Part shown: positions 34,409 to 44,190 of the stretch, one piece after another
Position numbering within the stretch: the first letter of the stretch is position 1
Layout of the letters: every line of letters begins with the position of its first letter
DNA from: Shinella yambaruensis
Lineage (GTDB): Bacteria > Pseudomonadota > Alphaproteobacteria > Rhizobiales > Rhizobiaceae
Direction of reading: 5' to 3'
DNA: 64,000 bases
NCBI RefSeq assembly: GCF_022899355.1
Contig: NZ_JALJCK010000002.1
Coordinates: forward strand, 558,001-622,000
Position numbers and translations under genes: made by a program
Notes under the pieces: generated by a model
What the model saw: the letters and a program-made list of their open reading frames with translations, nothing else
Told to the model about the DNA's origin: nothing
Databases searched by the model: none

Positions 34409-36135
34409 ATGCGAACGCGGCAGGCGCCGCCGCCTTTCCCGGCGGCATGGGCGAACGAATGGCGGCGATGGAGGCGCGCGGCACGCTCGACGTGCTCATC
34501 GTCGGGGCGGGCGTCAACGGCGCGGGCCTTTTCCGCGACCTGACGGCCCAGGGGCTCGACTGCCTGCTGATCGAGAAGAACGATTACGCAGCCGGCACCA
34601 GCGCCGCGCCTTCCCGCCTCATCCATGGCGGGCTGAAATATCTCGAGACGGGCGAATTCCGCCTCGTCGCGCAGTCGACGCTGGAGCGCAACCTGCTGCT
34701 CGCCAACGCGCCGCATTACGTCAAGCCGCTGCCGACGCTGATCCCGATCTTCTCCTGGACGAAGGGCATCGGCGCTGCGCTGCGCACGCTGTTCGGCTCG
34801 AAGAGCGCCCCGCGCAGCCGCGGCGCGCTGCTCGTCAAGATCGGCCTGATGCTCTACGACTTCTACGGTGCGCGCCACCGCGTCATGCCGCGGCATTCGA
34901 CGGCGAGCCGGGCCGCCTCGCTGCGCGACCTGCCGGCGCTGACGCCCGACATCGTGGCGACGGGCACCTATTACGACGCCACCGTCACCCATCCCGAGCG
35001 CCTGATCCTCGAACTCGTGCGCGACGGCCTTGCCGACAGCCCGCGATCCGCCGCCCTCAACCATGTCCGGCTGGAACGCGCTGATGGCGGTGCTTTGATG
35101 GTGAGAAGCCTTGCCGGCGAGGCGGCTGCGACCGTGCGGCCGAAGATCGTCGTCAATGCGGCCGGCCCCTGGATCGACGAGGTGAATGCCATCCTTGGCG
35201 CGCCCTCGCGCATGATCGGCGGCACCAAGGGCTCGCATATCCTGCTCGACCATCCGGACCTGCTGAAGGAATTGAAGGGCCGGATGATCTATTTCGAGGC
35301 GGATGACGGGCGCATCTGCCTTGTCTTCGAATATCTCGGCCGCGCCCTTGCCGGCTCCACCGATATCAAGGCGGCCAATCCCGACACGGTGCGTTGCGAG
35401 CCCGACGAGGTGGAATACCTTCTCGAAAGCCTGCGCAGGCTCCTGCCGAAGCTTCGCTTCTCCCGCGACCAGATCGTCTATGTCTACAGCGGCATCCGCC
35501 CGTTGCCGGCCTCCGATGCGAAGGACCCGGGCCTCATCACCCGCGACCATGCGACGCCGGTCCTCGAACCCGTCGCCGGCCGGCCCTATCCGGTCTATTC
35601 GCTCGTCGGCGGCAAGTGGACGACCTTCCGCGGCTATGCGGAAGAGGTGGCGGACATGCTGCTGAAGCGCCTGTCCGCAAGCCGCAAGGTCTCCACGCGC
35701 GACCTCGCCATCGGCGGCGGGCGCGATTATCCGAAGACCGAGGCGGCAAGGCAGACGTGGATTGCCGGTCTCGCACGGGAAACCGGGCTTGCGGAAAAGC
35801 GCATCGGCGAGCTCTTCGCCCATTACGGCACGACGGCGCGGGTCGTTGCGGCGCATGTCGCGGCGTTTCCGGCCGACGCGCCGCTTCCCGACGCTGCGGA
35901 CTACAGCACCGGCGAGATGGACTACGTGCTGCGCCACGAGCAGGTCGGTTCCCTCGCGGACCTTGCCTTCCGCCGCACGACGCTGGCCGTGACCGGCCGC
36001 CTGACGGCCCGGCTGGTCGAGGCGCTCGCCCTCCAGGCGGGCGAGACGCTCGGCTGGGATGCGGCCCGCAGTGCCTCCGAAATCGCCGCTGTCCGCGAGC
36101 GGCTGAAGACCTTCCATGGAGTCGACCTGACATGA
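34405..36135 (+). CDS. FAD-dependent glycerol-3-phosphate dehydrogenase-like enzyme (GlpD/EryB type)
   Basis: A 576-residue flavoprotein. The dinucleotide-binding motif DVLIVGAGVNGAGLFRDL (about residues 30-47) is followed by LLIEKNDYAAGTSAAPSRLIHGGLKYLE, the GlpD signature. The FAD/substrate domain ends with YSLVGGKWTTFRGYAEEVADM, also typical. A C-terminal cap region follows after about residue 430. GlpD oxidises sn-glycerol-3-phosphate to dihydroxyacetone phosphate; homologues such as EryB act on other phosphorylated polyols. The gene is coupled to the regulator and the last operon gene by four-base overlaps, so its substrate is probably the product of the FGGY kinase. Confidence 0.88.
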   Translation: MNANAAGAAAFPGGMGERMAAMEARGTLDVLIVGAGVNGAGLFRDLTAQGLDCLLIEKNDYAAGTSAAPSRLIHGGLKYLETGEFRLVAQSTLERNLLLANAPHYVKPLPTLIPIFSWTKGIGAALRTLFGSKSAPRSRGALLVKIGLMLYDFYGARHRVMPRHSTASRAASLRDLPALTPDIVATGTYYDATVTHPERLILELVRDGLADSPRSAALNHVRLERADGGALMVRSLAGEAAATVRPKIVVNAAGPWIDEVNAILGAPSRMIGGTKGSHILLDHPDLLKELKGRMIYFEADDGRICLVFEYLGRALAGSTDIKAANPDTVRCEPDEVEYLLESLRRLLPKLRFSRDQIVYVYSGIRPLPASDAKDPGLITRDHATPVLEPVAGRPYPVYSLVGGKWTTFRGYAEEVADMLLKRLSASRKVSTRDLAIGGGRDYPKTEAARQTWIAGLARETGLAEKRIGELFAHYGTTARVVAAHVAAFPADAPLPDAADYSTGEMDYVLRHEQVGSLADLAFRRTTLAVTGRLTARLVEALALQAGETLGWDAARSASEIAAVRERLKTFHGVDLT

Positions 36136-37130
36136 TCCCCAAGAGCTACGACGAGAAGATGGCGCGCATCCGTGCCGGCGCCTACCGATCGGGTGACTTC
36201 ATCCTCGTCGACGCCAAGGATGCCGACATTTCCGGCGGCATCCTGACGACGGGTTTTCGCCGCGGCGCCGACGGGTCGGCCGCCGGCAGCCGCACGCGCC
36301 GGGAATTCCTGGCCGAGATGGAAACCCTCGTGGCGGAAAGGGCCGTCGACGTCATGCTGGGATCGGCAGCCAACATCGAGCGGCTGGTCGAGGGCGGCAT
36401 TTTCGCGGAAAGCACCGTGACGCCGGCCTTCCGCGCCAACGAGACGACCGACGTCTGGCTCAACATCCGCGGCGGCCGCTACCGCGAGACACCGGCCCAG
36501 CCCTATCGCGGCGCCGATCTTCTGCGCGCGCGGGCCGACCTCTGCCTGTTCTCGATGACCTTCAACAACGATGCCGCCTCGGACGTCGCCATGCTGGAGG
36601 CCTACCGCGCCTTCCGCGTCGAGGCGCGCGCTGCCGGAAAGCGGCATTTCCTCGAAGTGTTCAACCCGAATGTGGCGACCGGCTTCGGGGTCGCGGAGAC
36701 CGGCACCTTCGTCAACGACTGCATCGTGCGGGCGCTGGCGAGCCTCACGCGCGCCGAGCGGCCGGAATTCCTGAAGATCGTCTATAACGGCCGCCGGGCG
36801 CTGGAGGAACTGGTCGCCCATGACGACACGGTCGTCGTCGGCGTGATGGGCGGGGCGAGCGGCACGCATCGCGATGCAATGGAAATGGTCGCCCGCGCCG
36901 AGGCGAGCGGCGCCCGCCTTGCCATCTTCGGCCGCAAGATCAACCTTGCCGAACACCAGCTGTCGCTGACGACATGGATGCGCGCCGTCGCGGACCGAAA
37001 CGTGACGCCGGCGGAAGCCGTGCGCGGCTATCACGGCGACCTGCAGCGGCTCGGCCTGAAGCCGGACCGCGCGCTCGATCTCGACAACACGATCACCGAT
37101 GCGGCCCTGAGAGAAGACGGCAACCCGTAG
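36132..37130 (+). CDS. Unassigned protein, possibly class I aldolase-like TIM barrel
   Basis: A 332-residue cytoplasmic protein with no firm family. Segments such as DVMLGSAANIERLVEGG, ADLCLFSMTFNNDAAS and EFLKIVYNGRRALEEL alternate strands and helices like a TIM barrel, and the lysine of EFLKIVYNG sits where Schiff-base lysines occur in DhnA/DeoC-type aldolases. VVGVMGGASGTHRDAMEMV near residue 240 could be a phosphate-binding loop. It is the last gene of the sugar operon, overlapping the GlpD-like gene by four bases, and would suit cleavage of the ketose phosphate formed there. That is inference; it might be an isomerase. Confidence 0.5.
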   Translation: MIPKSYDEKMARIRAGAYRSGDFILVDAKDADISGGILTTGFRRGADGSAAGSRTRREFLAEMETLVAERAVDVMLGSAANIERLVEGGIFAESTVTPAFRANETTDVWLNIRGGRYRETPAQPYRGADLLRARADLCLFSMTFNNDAASDVAMLEAYRAFRVEARAAGKRHFLEVFNPNVATGFGVAETGTFVNDCIVRALASLTRAERPEFLKIVYNGRRALEELVAHDDTVVVGVMGGASGTHRDAMEMVARAEASGARLAIFGRKINLAEHQLSLTTWMRAVADRNVTPAEAVRGYHGDLQRLGLKPDRALDLDNTITDAALREDGNP

Positions 37131-37158
37131 TCGCCCAAGCGGAAACGATCGAAATGCA

Positions 37159-37190
37159 TTTCGCCCCGGCTTGCCGGGGCGAAAGCGTTT
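37159..37190. terminator. Bidirectional intrinsic terminator
   Basis: A 12-bp perfect stem TTTCGCCCCGGC / GCCGGGGCGAAA (37159-37170 and 37173-37184) with a TT centre, followed by GCGTTTTC. It lies between the ends of two convergent genes (37130 on plus, 37209 on minus), so it probably serves both. Confidence 0.75.
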
Positions 37191-37208
37191 TCAGGCTCCT
37201 GACGCCGG

Positions 37209-40200
37209 TCAGACCGCGAGGTAGGACGAGATGATCGACGCGATCTCGGATTGCGGGTCGCTCTCGGCCTGCGGCTCGCCTGTTCCGGTGCCGGCGTCTT
37301 CCACCCCGGGCTCGTCGCTCATGGCGAAGAAGGTGAAGCTCTGCGCGCCCGCGCCGCCGGCCTGCGGCAGGGCGTTGATCTGCGACGAGGTCATGGCGGC
37401 GAGCTGGCCGGGCGTGAAGGCGGCGGCCTGCTCGCTGGAAAGGCCGGCGAGCGTTGCCGTGCTGAGGCCGGAAATCGCGCTCGAGCTCAGCGAGAGGATG
37501 TCCTCGGTCGAGAAGGAGGCGAGGTCGTCGGCACCGAGGGCCGCGGCCTGCGTCGCCGTCAGGGCGCCGATCTGGTCGGACGAGAGCGCGCCGACCTGCT
37601 GGGGGCCGAGCGCCGACATCTGGCCATAGGTGAGGGCGGCGACCTGGGCCGTCGACAATGCGGCGATCGAATCCGTGGACAGCGCACCGATCGTGCCGCT
37701 CGAAAGCCCGCGGATGGCTGCCGTGCCGATGGCCGCCAGCTCCTCGGCGGAGATGGTCTGCATCTGCGCGGAGGTGAGGCCGGCAATGCCCGGCAGGCTC
37801 AGCGCGGCGATCTGGGCAAGCGAGAAGGCTTCCACCTGCGCGGTGCTGAGTGCGGCGATCTGGGCGCTGCTGAGGCCGGAGATCGCAGCGGTGCCAAGGG
37901 CGGCGATCTCGCTCTCGGAGAGCGTCGCCATGTAGCCCGGCGGCAGGCCCTTGATCGCGCTGGCGCTGATGGCGGCGAGCTTGCCGGGCGAGAACGTGTC
38001 GAGCGCTTCGGTCGAAAGGCCGGAAAGGGCGGCCGAGCCGAGGGCCGCGATCTGGCTCGTGGTGAGGGCTTCGACCTGTTCCAGCGAAAGGCCCGCGGTC
38101 TGCGTGCCGGTGAGCCCGGCAACGCCGCTCGTGCTGAGCGCGGCGATCTGGGCGGGTGTCAGCGCGCCGACGTCGATGGCATCGAGGGCGGCCACCTGCT
38201 TCGAGTTGAGCGCGCCGAGCTGCTGGGTGGAGAGCCCGGCGACCTGCGCGGATGTCAGGGCGGCGACCTGGCTGGTGGTGAGCCCGCCGATCCCCGCGGC
38301 GCTGAGTGCGGCGATCTGGCTGGCCGAGAAGCCGGCGAGCACCGCCGGCGGCAGGCCGGCAATGGCGCTCGAACCGATCGCCGCCATGTCGGCCGTCGAG
38401 AACAGCGCGATATCGTCCGCATCGAACGCTGCGATCTGCTGCGATGTCAGGGCGCCGACCTGCGCGCTCGTCAGGGCCTCGACCTGGTCGGCGGTCAGCG
38501 CCCCGATCTGCGCGCTCGACAGGCCGGAAATGCCGGAGGGGCTGAAGGCGGCGATCTGCCCGGGGCCGAGTGCGGCGAGCATCGCCGTCGACAGGCCCGA
38601 AATGGCCCGCGAATTGATCGCGGCGAGATCGGCGGTCGAGAACAGTTCGAGGTCTTCGGCCTCGAGCGCCGCGATCTGGTGCGAGTTCAACGCGGCGACC
38701 TGCCTGCTGGTCAGGGCCTCGGCCTGGCTGCTGGACAACGCCGCGACCTGTGCGGTGGAGAGGGCGGCGATGCCGGCGGTGCCGAGGGCGGCGATCTGCT
38801 CGGGCGAGAGAACGGCGATGTCATCCGTGCCGAGCGCGCCGATCTGCGCCGAGCCGAAGGCGGCGAGCTGGGTCTTGGTCAGCGCCTCCAGCTGGCCGCT
38901 GCCGAGGGCGTTGACCTGCGCGGATGTCAGGCCCGCACCGTTGAGCGCGGCGATCTGCCCCGTCGTCAGGGCGGCGATGGTTGCCGGCGACAGGCCGGAG
39001 ACCGCGCCGGATGCGATCGCGGCTATCTCGGCGGTGGTGAAGGTCTCCATCGCGTCGGCGCTGAAGGCGGCGACCTGCGTGGAGCTCAGTGCGGCGATCT
39101 GGGCGCTGGTCAGCGCCTCGGCCTGGCCGGTGGAAAACGCGGCGATCTGTTCGGTGGTGAGACCGGAGACGCCGGCCGAGCCGAGGGCGGCGATCTGCGC
39201 CGGCGACAGGGCGGCGATATCGTCCGTGCCGAGCGCCGCGGTCTGCCTGGAGCCGAGGGCGACGATCTGCGCCGTGGTGAGCGCACCGACCTGGTCGCTG
39301 GTGAGCGCGGCGATCTGGCTGCTCGTCAAGCCGGACAGGCCGGCCGGGCTGAGGGCGGCGATCTGGCTCGTGGTCAGCGAGGCGAGCATGTCGGTCGAAA
39401 GGCCCGGCATGGCACCGGAGTTGATCGCCGCCATGTCGGCGACGGAGAACGTGTCGAGGTCGTCGAGGCCGAGGGCGGCGACCTGGCGCGAGGTGAAGGC
39501 GGCGACCTGCTTGCTGGTGAGCGCTTCGGCCTGGGCGGTGGAGAGCGCCGCGATCTGGTCGGTGGAAAGGCCGGCAATGGCGGCCGTGCTGAGGGCGGCG
39601 ACCTGTTCCGTCGAAAGCGCGGCGATATAGTCCGTGCCGAGCGTCGCGATCTGCCGGGCGTCGAGCGCCCGGACCTGGGCGGGCGACAGGGCGTCGAGCT
39701 GGGCGTTGGTAAGGGCCTGGATCTGGCGCGTCGCCAGGCCGCCGATGGCGGCGGTGGAGAGGGCGGCGACCTGCGCGGTGGAGAGGGCGGCGACCGCGGC
39801 CGACGAAAGTCCGGAGATGGCACCCGCGCCGATGGCGGCGATCTCGCGCGTCGAGAAGGTGGCGATGTCGTCGGTCCCGAGGGCGGCAAGCTGTGCCGAG
39901 TTCATCGCGCCGATCTGGGCGCTGGTGAGCGCCTCGGCCTGGGCGACGCTGAGCGCCTCGAACTGCCGCGCCGTCATGCCGCCGATGCCGGCTGCGCTGA
40001 GCGCGGCGATCTGGGCGGTCGAAAGGGCTGCGAGCGTATCGGTGGCGATGCCGGCAATGGCGCCCGAACCGATGGCGGCGATATCCCGGGTGGAGAAGGT
40101 CGCCAGGTCATCGGCCCCGAAGGCCGCGAGCTGAGCCGAGCTCAGCGCGGCGACCTGCTGGCTGGTCAAGGCCTCGGCCTGGGCGGTGGAAAGGGCCGAG

Positions 40201-43200
40201 AGCTGCTGGGCGCTCATCGCGCCGATGGCGGCCGTGCTGAAGGCGGCGATCTGTGCCGTCGAGAGCGCGGCAAGCGCCGCCGGCGAGAGACCCGCGACGG
40301 CGCTGGCGCTGATCATGCCGATATCCTTCGGCGAGAAGGTGGCGATGTCGTCGGTGCCGAGCTGGTGGATCTGGTCGGAGTTGAGGACGCCCACCTGGGC
40401 GCTTGTCAGCGCTTCGGCCTGCGCGGTGCTGAGGGCGGCGAGCTGCTGGGACGTGAAGCCCGCGATGCTGCCGGCATTGAGGGCGGCGATCTGCGCCGTG
40501 TTGAGCGCCGCGACCTTGTCGGTGCCGAGCGCGGCGATCTGCGCGGAGGAGAGGGCCGCCATCTGGCGGTTGTTGAGGGCGTTGATCTGGGCGTTGGTGA
40601 GCGCCGCGACCTGGCTTGCGGTCAGGCCGGAAATGCCGGTCCCGCTCAGGGCGTTGATCTGCGCGGTCGTCAAGGCGGCGATGTCGGCGGTGCTGAGGGC
40701 GCCGACCTGTCCGGCACTGAGCGCCGCGATATGCGCCGTCGTCAGGGCCGCGATCTGGTCGGACGACAGCGCCGCCATCTGGCCGGTGGTGAGGCCGCCG
40801 ATGGCCGTCGGGTTGAGGCTCGCGATCTGCGCGGTGGAGAGCGCCTCGATATCGTCGGAAAGGCCGCCGAGCTGCGCCGCGCTGAGGGCCCGGAGCTGCG
40901 CGGCGGAAAGCTGGCTCACCTGCTGGGAGGTCAGCGCGTCGAGCTGGCTGCTGGTGAAGCCGGTCATGCTGTTCGGGCTGAGGGCCGCGAGCTGGTCGGA
41001 GGACAGGGCCGCGATGGCTGCTGCGCCAAGGCCGGAGATCGCCCGTAGAGGAAGGGCCGCGATCTGCGCGGTGGAAAGCGCACGGATGTCTTCCGCCTCC
41101 AAGGCGCCGGCCTGCGCGGGGGTGAGGCTGGCGATCTGCGCGGTGGTGAACGCGGCGATCTGGGCGGACGAGAGGGTCTCGATCTGCCCGGCATTCATGC
41201 CGGCGATCGCATAGCGGTCGAGGGCGGCGATCTGGCTCGGCGAAAGGCTGGTCAGCACATCGGCGTCAAGCCCCCCGATGGCCCTGCTGCTGATGGCCGC
41301 AAGGTCTGCGGTGGAGAAGGTCGCGATGTCTTCCGCGGTCAGCGCGGAAAGCTGGGAAAAGGTCATTGCCCTGATCTGCGCCGGGGTCAGAGCCTCGATC
41401 TGCTCCGTGCTCAGCGCGTCGATCTGGTCGGGCGTGAAGCCGGCGATGACGCTGGCGCCGAGGGCTGCGACCTGACCGGTGGTCAGCGAGGCGAGGAATG
41501 CGGCGTCCATGCTGGCGAACTGCTTGGCGGTGAGACCGGCGATCTGGGCGGTGGAAAGCACGCCGACCTGCTCGTCCGAAAGCCCGGTAAAGGCATCGGA
41601 GGTGATGCCCTGCATGGCCTTGGCGTTGATCGCCGCCATGTCCTCGGCGGAGAAGGTGGCAAGATCGTCCGCGCCGAGGGCCGCGATCTGCTGGGCGCTG
41701 AGCACACGGACCTGCGCGGGTGAAAGCGCCTCGACCTGGTCGGGGGAGAGGGCGGCGATCTGCACGGATGTCAGGCTCGCGATGGCGTTGGTGCCGAGGG
41801 CCGCGATCTGGTCGGTGGAAAGGGCGGCGATGGCGTCGCTGCTGAGGCCCGCTATGGCCTTGGCGTTGATCGCCGCGATATGCGCCTCGGTGAGCACCGC
41901 CATGTCCTCTGAACCGAGCGCGGCGAGCTGCGCCACGCCCAGCGCGGCGATCTGGGTGGTGGACAGCGCCTCGATCTGCTCCGTGCCGAGGGCGCGGATC
42001 TGCGCGCCCGTCAGGCCGCCGAGCGCACCGCCGCTGAGGGCGGCGATCTGCTCGGTGGAAAGGCTTGCGATCGCCGCGGTGCTGAGGCCGGCCGCACCCC
42101 GGTTGCTGATGGCGGCCATGTCCTCGGTCGAGAAGGTCGCGACCGTGTCGGGCGCCAGCGCCGCGAGCTGGGCGGCGCTGAAATAGCGGACCTGGTTGGG
42201 GATGAAGGCCTCGACCTGCTCGGTGGTGAGCGCCGCAAGCTGCGCCGGCTTGAGGGCCGCGATCTGGGCGGTGGTGAGCACCGCGATCTGCTCGGGCGAA
42301 AGGCTGGCGATGGCGCTGCTGCTAAGGCCGGAAAGCGCGCCGACCGAAAGGGCGGCGATATCGGCGGTCGAGAAGGTTTCCAGAGCCTCGGGGCCGAGGG
42401 CGCCGACCTGCCGGGCGGTCAGCGCCTTGACCTGCGCGGCGGTGAGGGCCTCGGCCTGCGCGGCGTCGAGGGTGGCGATCTGCTGGGACGTGAGGCCGGG
42501 GATCGACTTCACGTTGAAGGCGGCGATCTGGTCGGTGGACAGGCTGGCGACGGTATCGGTGGTAAGGCCGGCCACCGCGCTTACCGAGAGGGCGGCGATG
42601 TCGGCGGTCGAGAAGACCGCGATGTCGTCGGCATCGAGGGCTGCGATCTGTGCCGCGGTGAGCGCCTTGGCCTGCAACGGCGAGAACGCTTCGACCTGGT
42701 CGAGGTCGAGCGCGGCGATCTGGGCGGTCGTCAGGCCGGGGATGGCGCTGCTGTTGACGGCGGCGATCTGCAGCGTGGAGAACAGCGCGATGCCCGCGGC
42801 ACCGAGGGCGGTGATCTGCCGTGCCGACAGCGTATTGATCTGGCCGGTCGACAGCGCCTCGATCTGCTCTTGCGAAAGCGCGGCGATGGCGGCGGTGTTG
42901 AGCCCCTTCAGCGCGGCGTTGTTGATGGCGGCAAGGCTGTCGCTGGAGAGCGCCGCGATGTCGTCGCCCCCAAGCGCTGCGATCTGCGCCATGTTCATCC
43001 CGCGCATCTGGGCGGGGGAGAAGAGCGCGATCTGGCCAGGGCTGAGGGCGTTGACCTGGGCCACCGTCAGGGCCTGGACGGCGACCGGGCTGAGCGCCTC
43101 GATCTGCTCGGCGGAGAGCGTGGTGATGATGCCGATGCCGAGGGCCGGGATCGCGCGGCTGGAGATTGCGGCGATGTCCTGGCTGGAGAAGGTGGCAAGG

Positions 43201-44003
43201 CCGGTCGATCCCATCGCGGTGAGCTGCTGGCCGCTCAGCGCGCGCACCTGCGCCGGGGTCAGCGCTTCCATCTGCGCCGTGCTCATGGCCTGGATCTGCG
43301 TCGGCTTGAGGCCCGTCAGGGCGCTGGTGCTGAGCGCGGCGATCTGGGGCTCGCTGAAGGCGGCGATCGCGGCCGCGCTGAGTGCGGCGATCTGTGCCGG
43401 CTTGAGGAGGGCGACCTGCGCCGGGGTCAGTGCTTCGATCTGCTCCGGGGTCAGCGCGGCCGTCTGCGCGGGCGTGAAGCCGGCGACGGCGAGCGGCGTC
43501 AGCGCGCCGACCTGTTCGGGGGAAAGGGCGGCGATGGCTGCGGTGCCGAGGCGCTGCACGGCCTTGTAGCTGATGGCCGCCATGTCCTCGGTGGAAAAGG
43601 TCGCAAGATCCTCCGGGTCGAGGGCGGCGAGCTGGGCGGCGCTCAGCATGCGGACCTGCGAGGCCGTCAGCGCCTCCGCCTGGTCCGACGACAGGCCTTT
43701 CACCTGGGTCGCGGTGAGGGCGCCGACCTGGGAGGGCGTCAGGTTCTGGATGGCGTATTTGTCGAGCGCGCCGAGCTGGTCGAGCGACAGGCCGATGATG
43801 GCGCTTTGTGAAATGGCGCTCAGCTGCCGGGTGTTGAGAACCTCGATGTCCTCCACTTCCAGTGCGGCGAGCTGCCTGGATGAAAAGGCGTTGAGCTGGC
43901 TGGTGGAAAGCGAGGCGACGTCCTCCGTCGTCCAGGCCGAAATCGCCGAAGCGGATAACTGCTTGATCTGGGCGATGCTCAGGGAGGGTACGATCGACGT
44001 CAT
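37209..44003 (-). CDS. Giant octapeptide-repeat protein (2264 residues), function unknown
   Basis: One uninterrupted 2264-residue reading frame made almost wholly of an eight-residue repeat, consensus L-[S/T]-x-x-[Q/A/D]-[I/V/L]-x-[A/G]. From residue 8 to about 2211 there are about 275 units. Higher-order periodicity is visible: octads of the type FSTxDxAA recur often at exactly ten-octad (80-residue, 240-bp) intervals, though some intervals are longer. There is no signal peptide, transmembrane segment or enzymatic motif. The first seven residues and a 53-residue C-terminal tail (LPQAGGAGAQSFTFF, an acidic Gly/Glu stretch, then IASIISSYLAV) are unique. The hydrophobic pattern implies a regular solenoid. 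The hydrophobic C-terminus would suit type I secretion, but no transporter is adjacent. Very low codon diversity reflects the repeats. The opposite strand's long open frames are shadows of them. Confidence 0.85.
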   Translation of the reverse strand: MTSIVPSLSIAQIKQLSASAISAWTTEDVASLSTSQLNAFSSRQLAALEVEDIEVLNTRQLSAISQSAIIGLSLDQLGALDKYAIQNLTPSQVGALTATQVKGLSSDQAEALTASQVRMLSAAQLAALDPEDLATFSTEDMAAISYKAVQRLGTAAIAALSPEQVGALTPLAVAGFTPAQTAALTPEQIEALTPAQVALLKPAQIAALSAAAIAAFSEPQIAALSTSALTGLKPTQIQAMSTAQMEALTPAQVRALSGQQLTAMGSTGLATFSSQDIAAISSRAIPALGIGIITTLSAEQIEALSPVAVQALTVAQVNALSPGQIALFSPAQMRGMNMAQIAALGGDDIAALSSDSLAAINNAALKGLNTAAIAALSQEQIEALSTGQINTLSARQITALGAAGIALFSTLQIAAVNSSAIPGLTTAQIAALDLDQVEAFSPLQAKALTAAQIAALDADDIAVFSTADIAALSVSAVAGLTTDTVASLSTDQIAAFNVKSIPGLTSQQIATLDAAQAEALTAAQVKALTARQVGALGPEALETFSTADIAALSVGALSGLSSSAIASLSPEQIAVLTTAQIAALKPAQLAALTTEQVEAFIPNQVRYFSAAQLAALAPDTVATFSTEDMAAISNRGAAGLSTAAIASLSTEQIAALSGGALGGLTGAQIRALGTEQIEALSTTQIAALGVAQLAALGSEDMAVLTEAHIAAINAKAIAGLSSDAIAALSTDQIAALGTNAIASLTSVQIAALSPDQVEALSPAQVRVLSAQQIAALGADDLATFSAEDMAAINAKAMQGITSDAFTGLSDEQVGVLSTAQIAGLTAKQFASMDAAFLASLTTGQVAALGASVIAGFTPDQIDALSTEQIEALTPAQIRAMTFSQLSALTAEDIATFSTADLAAISSRAIGGLDADVLTSLSPSQIAALDRYAIAGMNAGQIETLSSAQIAAFTTAQIASLTPAQAGALEAEDIRALSTAQIAALPLRAISGLGAAAIAALSSDQLAALSPNSMTGFTSSQLDALTSQQVSQLSAAQLRALSAAQLGGLSDDIEALSTAQIASLNPTAIGGLTTGQMAALSSDQIAALTTAHIAALSAGQVGALSTADIAALTTAQINALSGTGISGLTASQVAALTNAQINALNNRQMAALSSAQIAALGTDKVAALNTAQIAALNAGSIAGFTSQQLAALSTAQAEALTSAQVGVLNSDQIHQLGTDDIATFSPKDIGMISASAVAGLSPAALAALSTAQIAAFSTAAIGAMSAQQLSALSTAQAEALTSQQVAALSSAQLAAFGADDLATFSTRDIAAIGSGAIAGIATDTLAALSTAQIAALSAAGIGGMTARQFEALSVAQAEALTSAQIGAMNSAQLAALGTDDIATFSTREIAAIGAGAISGLSSAAVAALSTAQVAALSTAAIGGLATRQIQALTNAQLDALSPAQVRALDARQIATLGTDYIAALSTEQVAALSTAAIAGLSTDQIAALSTAQAEALTSKQVAAFTSRQVAALGLDDLDTFSVADMAAINSGAMPGLSTDMLASLTTSQIAALSPAGLSGLTSSQIAALTSDQVGALTTAQIVALGSRQTAALGTDDIAALSPAQIAALGSAGVSGLTTEQIAAFSTGQAEALTSAQIAALSSTQVAAFSADAMETFTTAEIAAIASGAVSGLSPATIAALTTGQIAALNGAGLTSAQVNALGSGQLEALTKTQLAAFGSAQIGALGTDDIAVLSPEQIAALGTAGIAALSTAQVAALSSSQAEALTSRQVAALNSHQIAALEAEDLELFSTADLAAINSRAISGLSTAMLAALGPGQIAAFSPSGISGLSSAQIGALTADQVEALTSAQVGALTSQQIAAFDADDIALFSTADMAAIGSSAIAGLPPAVLAGFSASQIAALSAAGIGGLTTSQVAALTSAQVAGLSTQQLGALNSKQVAALDAIDVGALTPAQIAALSTSGVAGLTGTQTAGLSLEQVEALTTSQIAALGSAALSGLSTEALDTFSPGKLAAISASAIKGLPPGYMATLSESEIAALGTAAISGLSSAQIAALSTAQVEAFSLAQIAALSLPGIAGLTSAQMQTISAEELAAIGTAAIRGLSSGTIGALSTDSIAALSTAQVAALTYGQMSALGPQQVGALSSDQIGALTATQAAALGADDLASFSTEDILSLSSSAISGLSTATLAGLSSEQAAAFTPGQLAAMTSSQINALPQAGGAGAQSFTFFAMSDEPGVEDAGTGTGEPQAESDPQSEIASIISSYLAV

Positions 44004-44190
44004 GGATTAAAGTCCTGAAATATGGAATCGAAAGAACAGCAAACGCACCATTCTGCTGAATTTCGATACAGCGACGAGCTTGCCTGAACCTGTACCTGAA
44101 GGTTGCCCGCCCGAAGGCTGGAATTCCCGCGGGTTGCGCGGTTTTTCCACGGGTGGAAGGCGAAGGAGCGAGCCTCCGCCGCGCGCGGTT

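Noticed and set aside
37251-43811. Long plus-strand open frames opposite the giant repeat gene
   Set aside because: They are shadows of the octapeptide repeats: repetitive DNA lacks stops in several frames. The minus frame has the hydrophobic-periodic pattern, AGGA before its start and correct terminator placement.
37209-44003. CRISPR-like array or satellite DNA
   Set aside because: The 24-bp/240-bp periodicity keeps one reading frame for 6.8 kb with diverged codons and no spacers of even length; it is a coding repeat.
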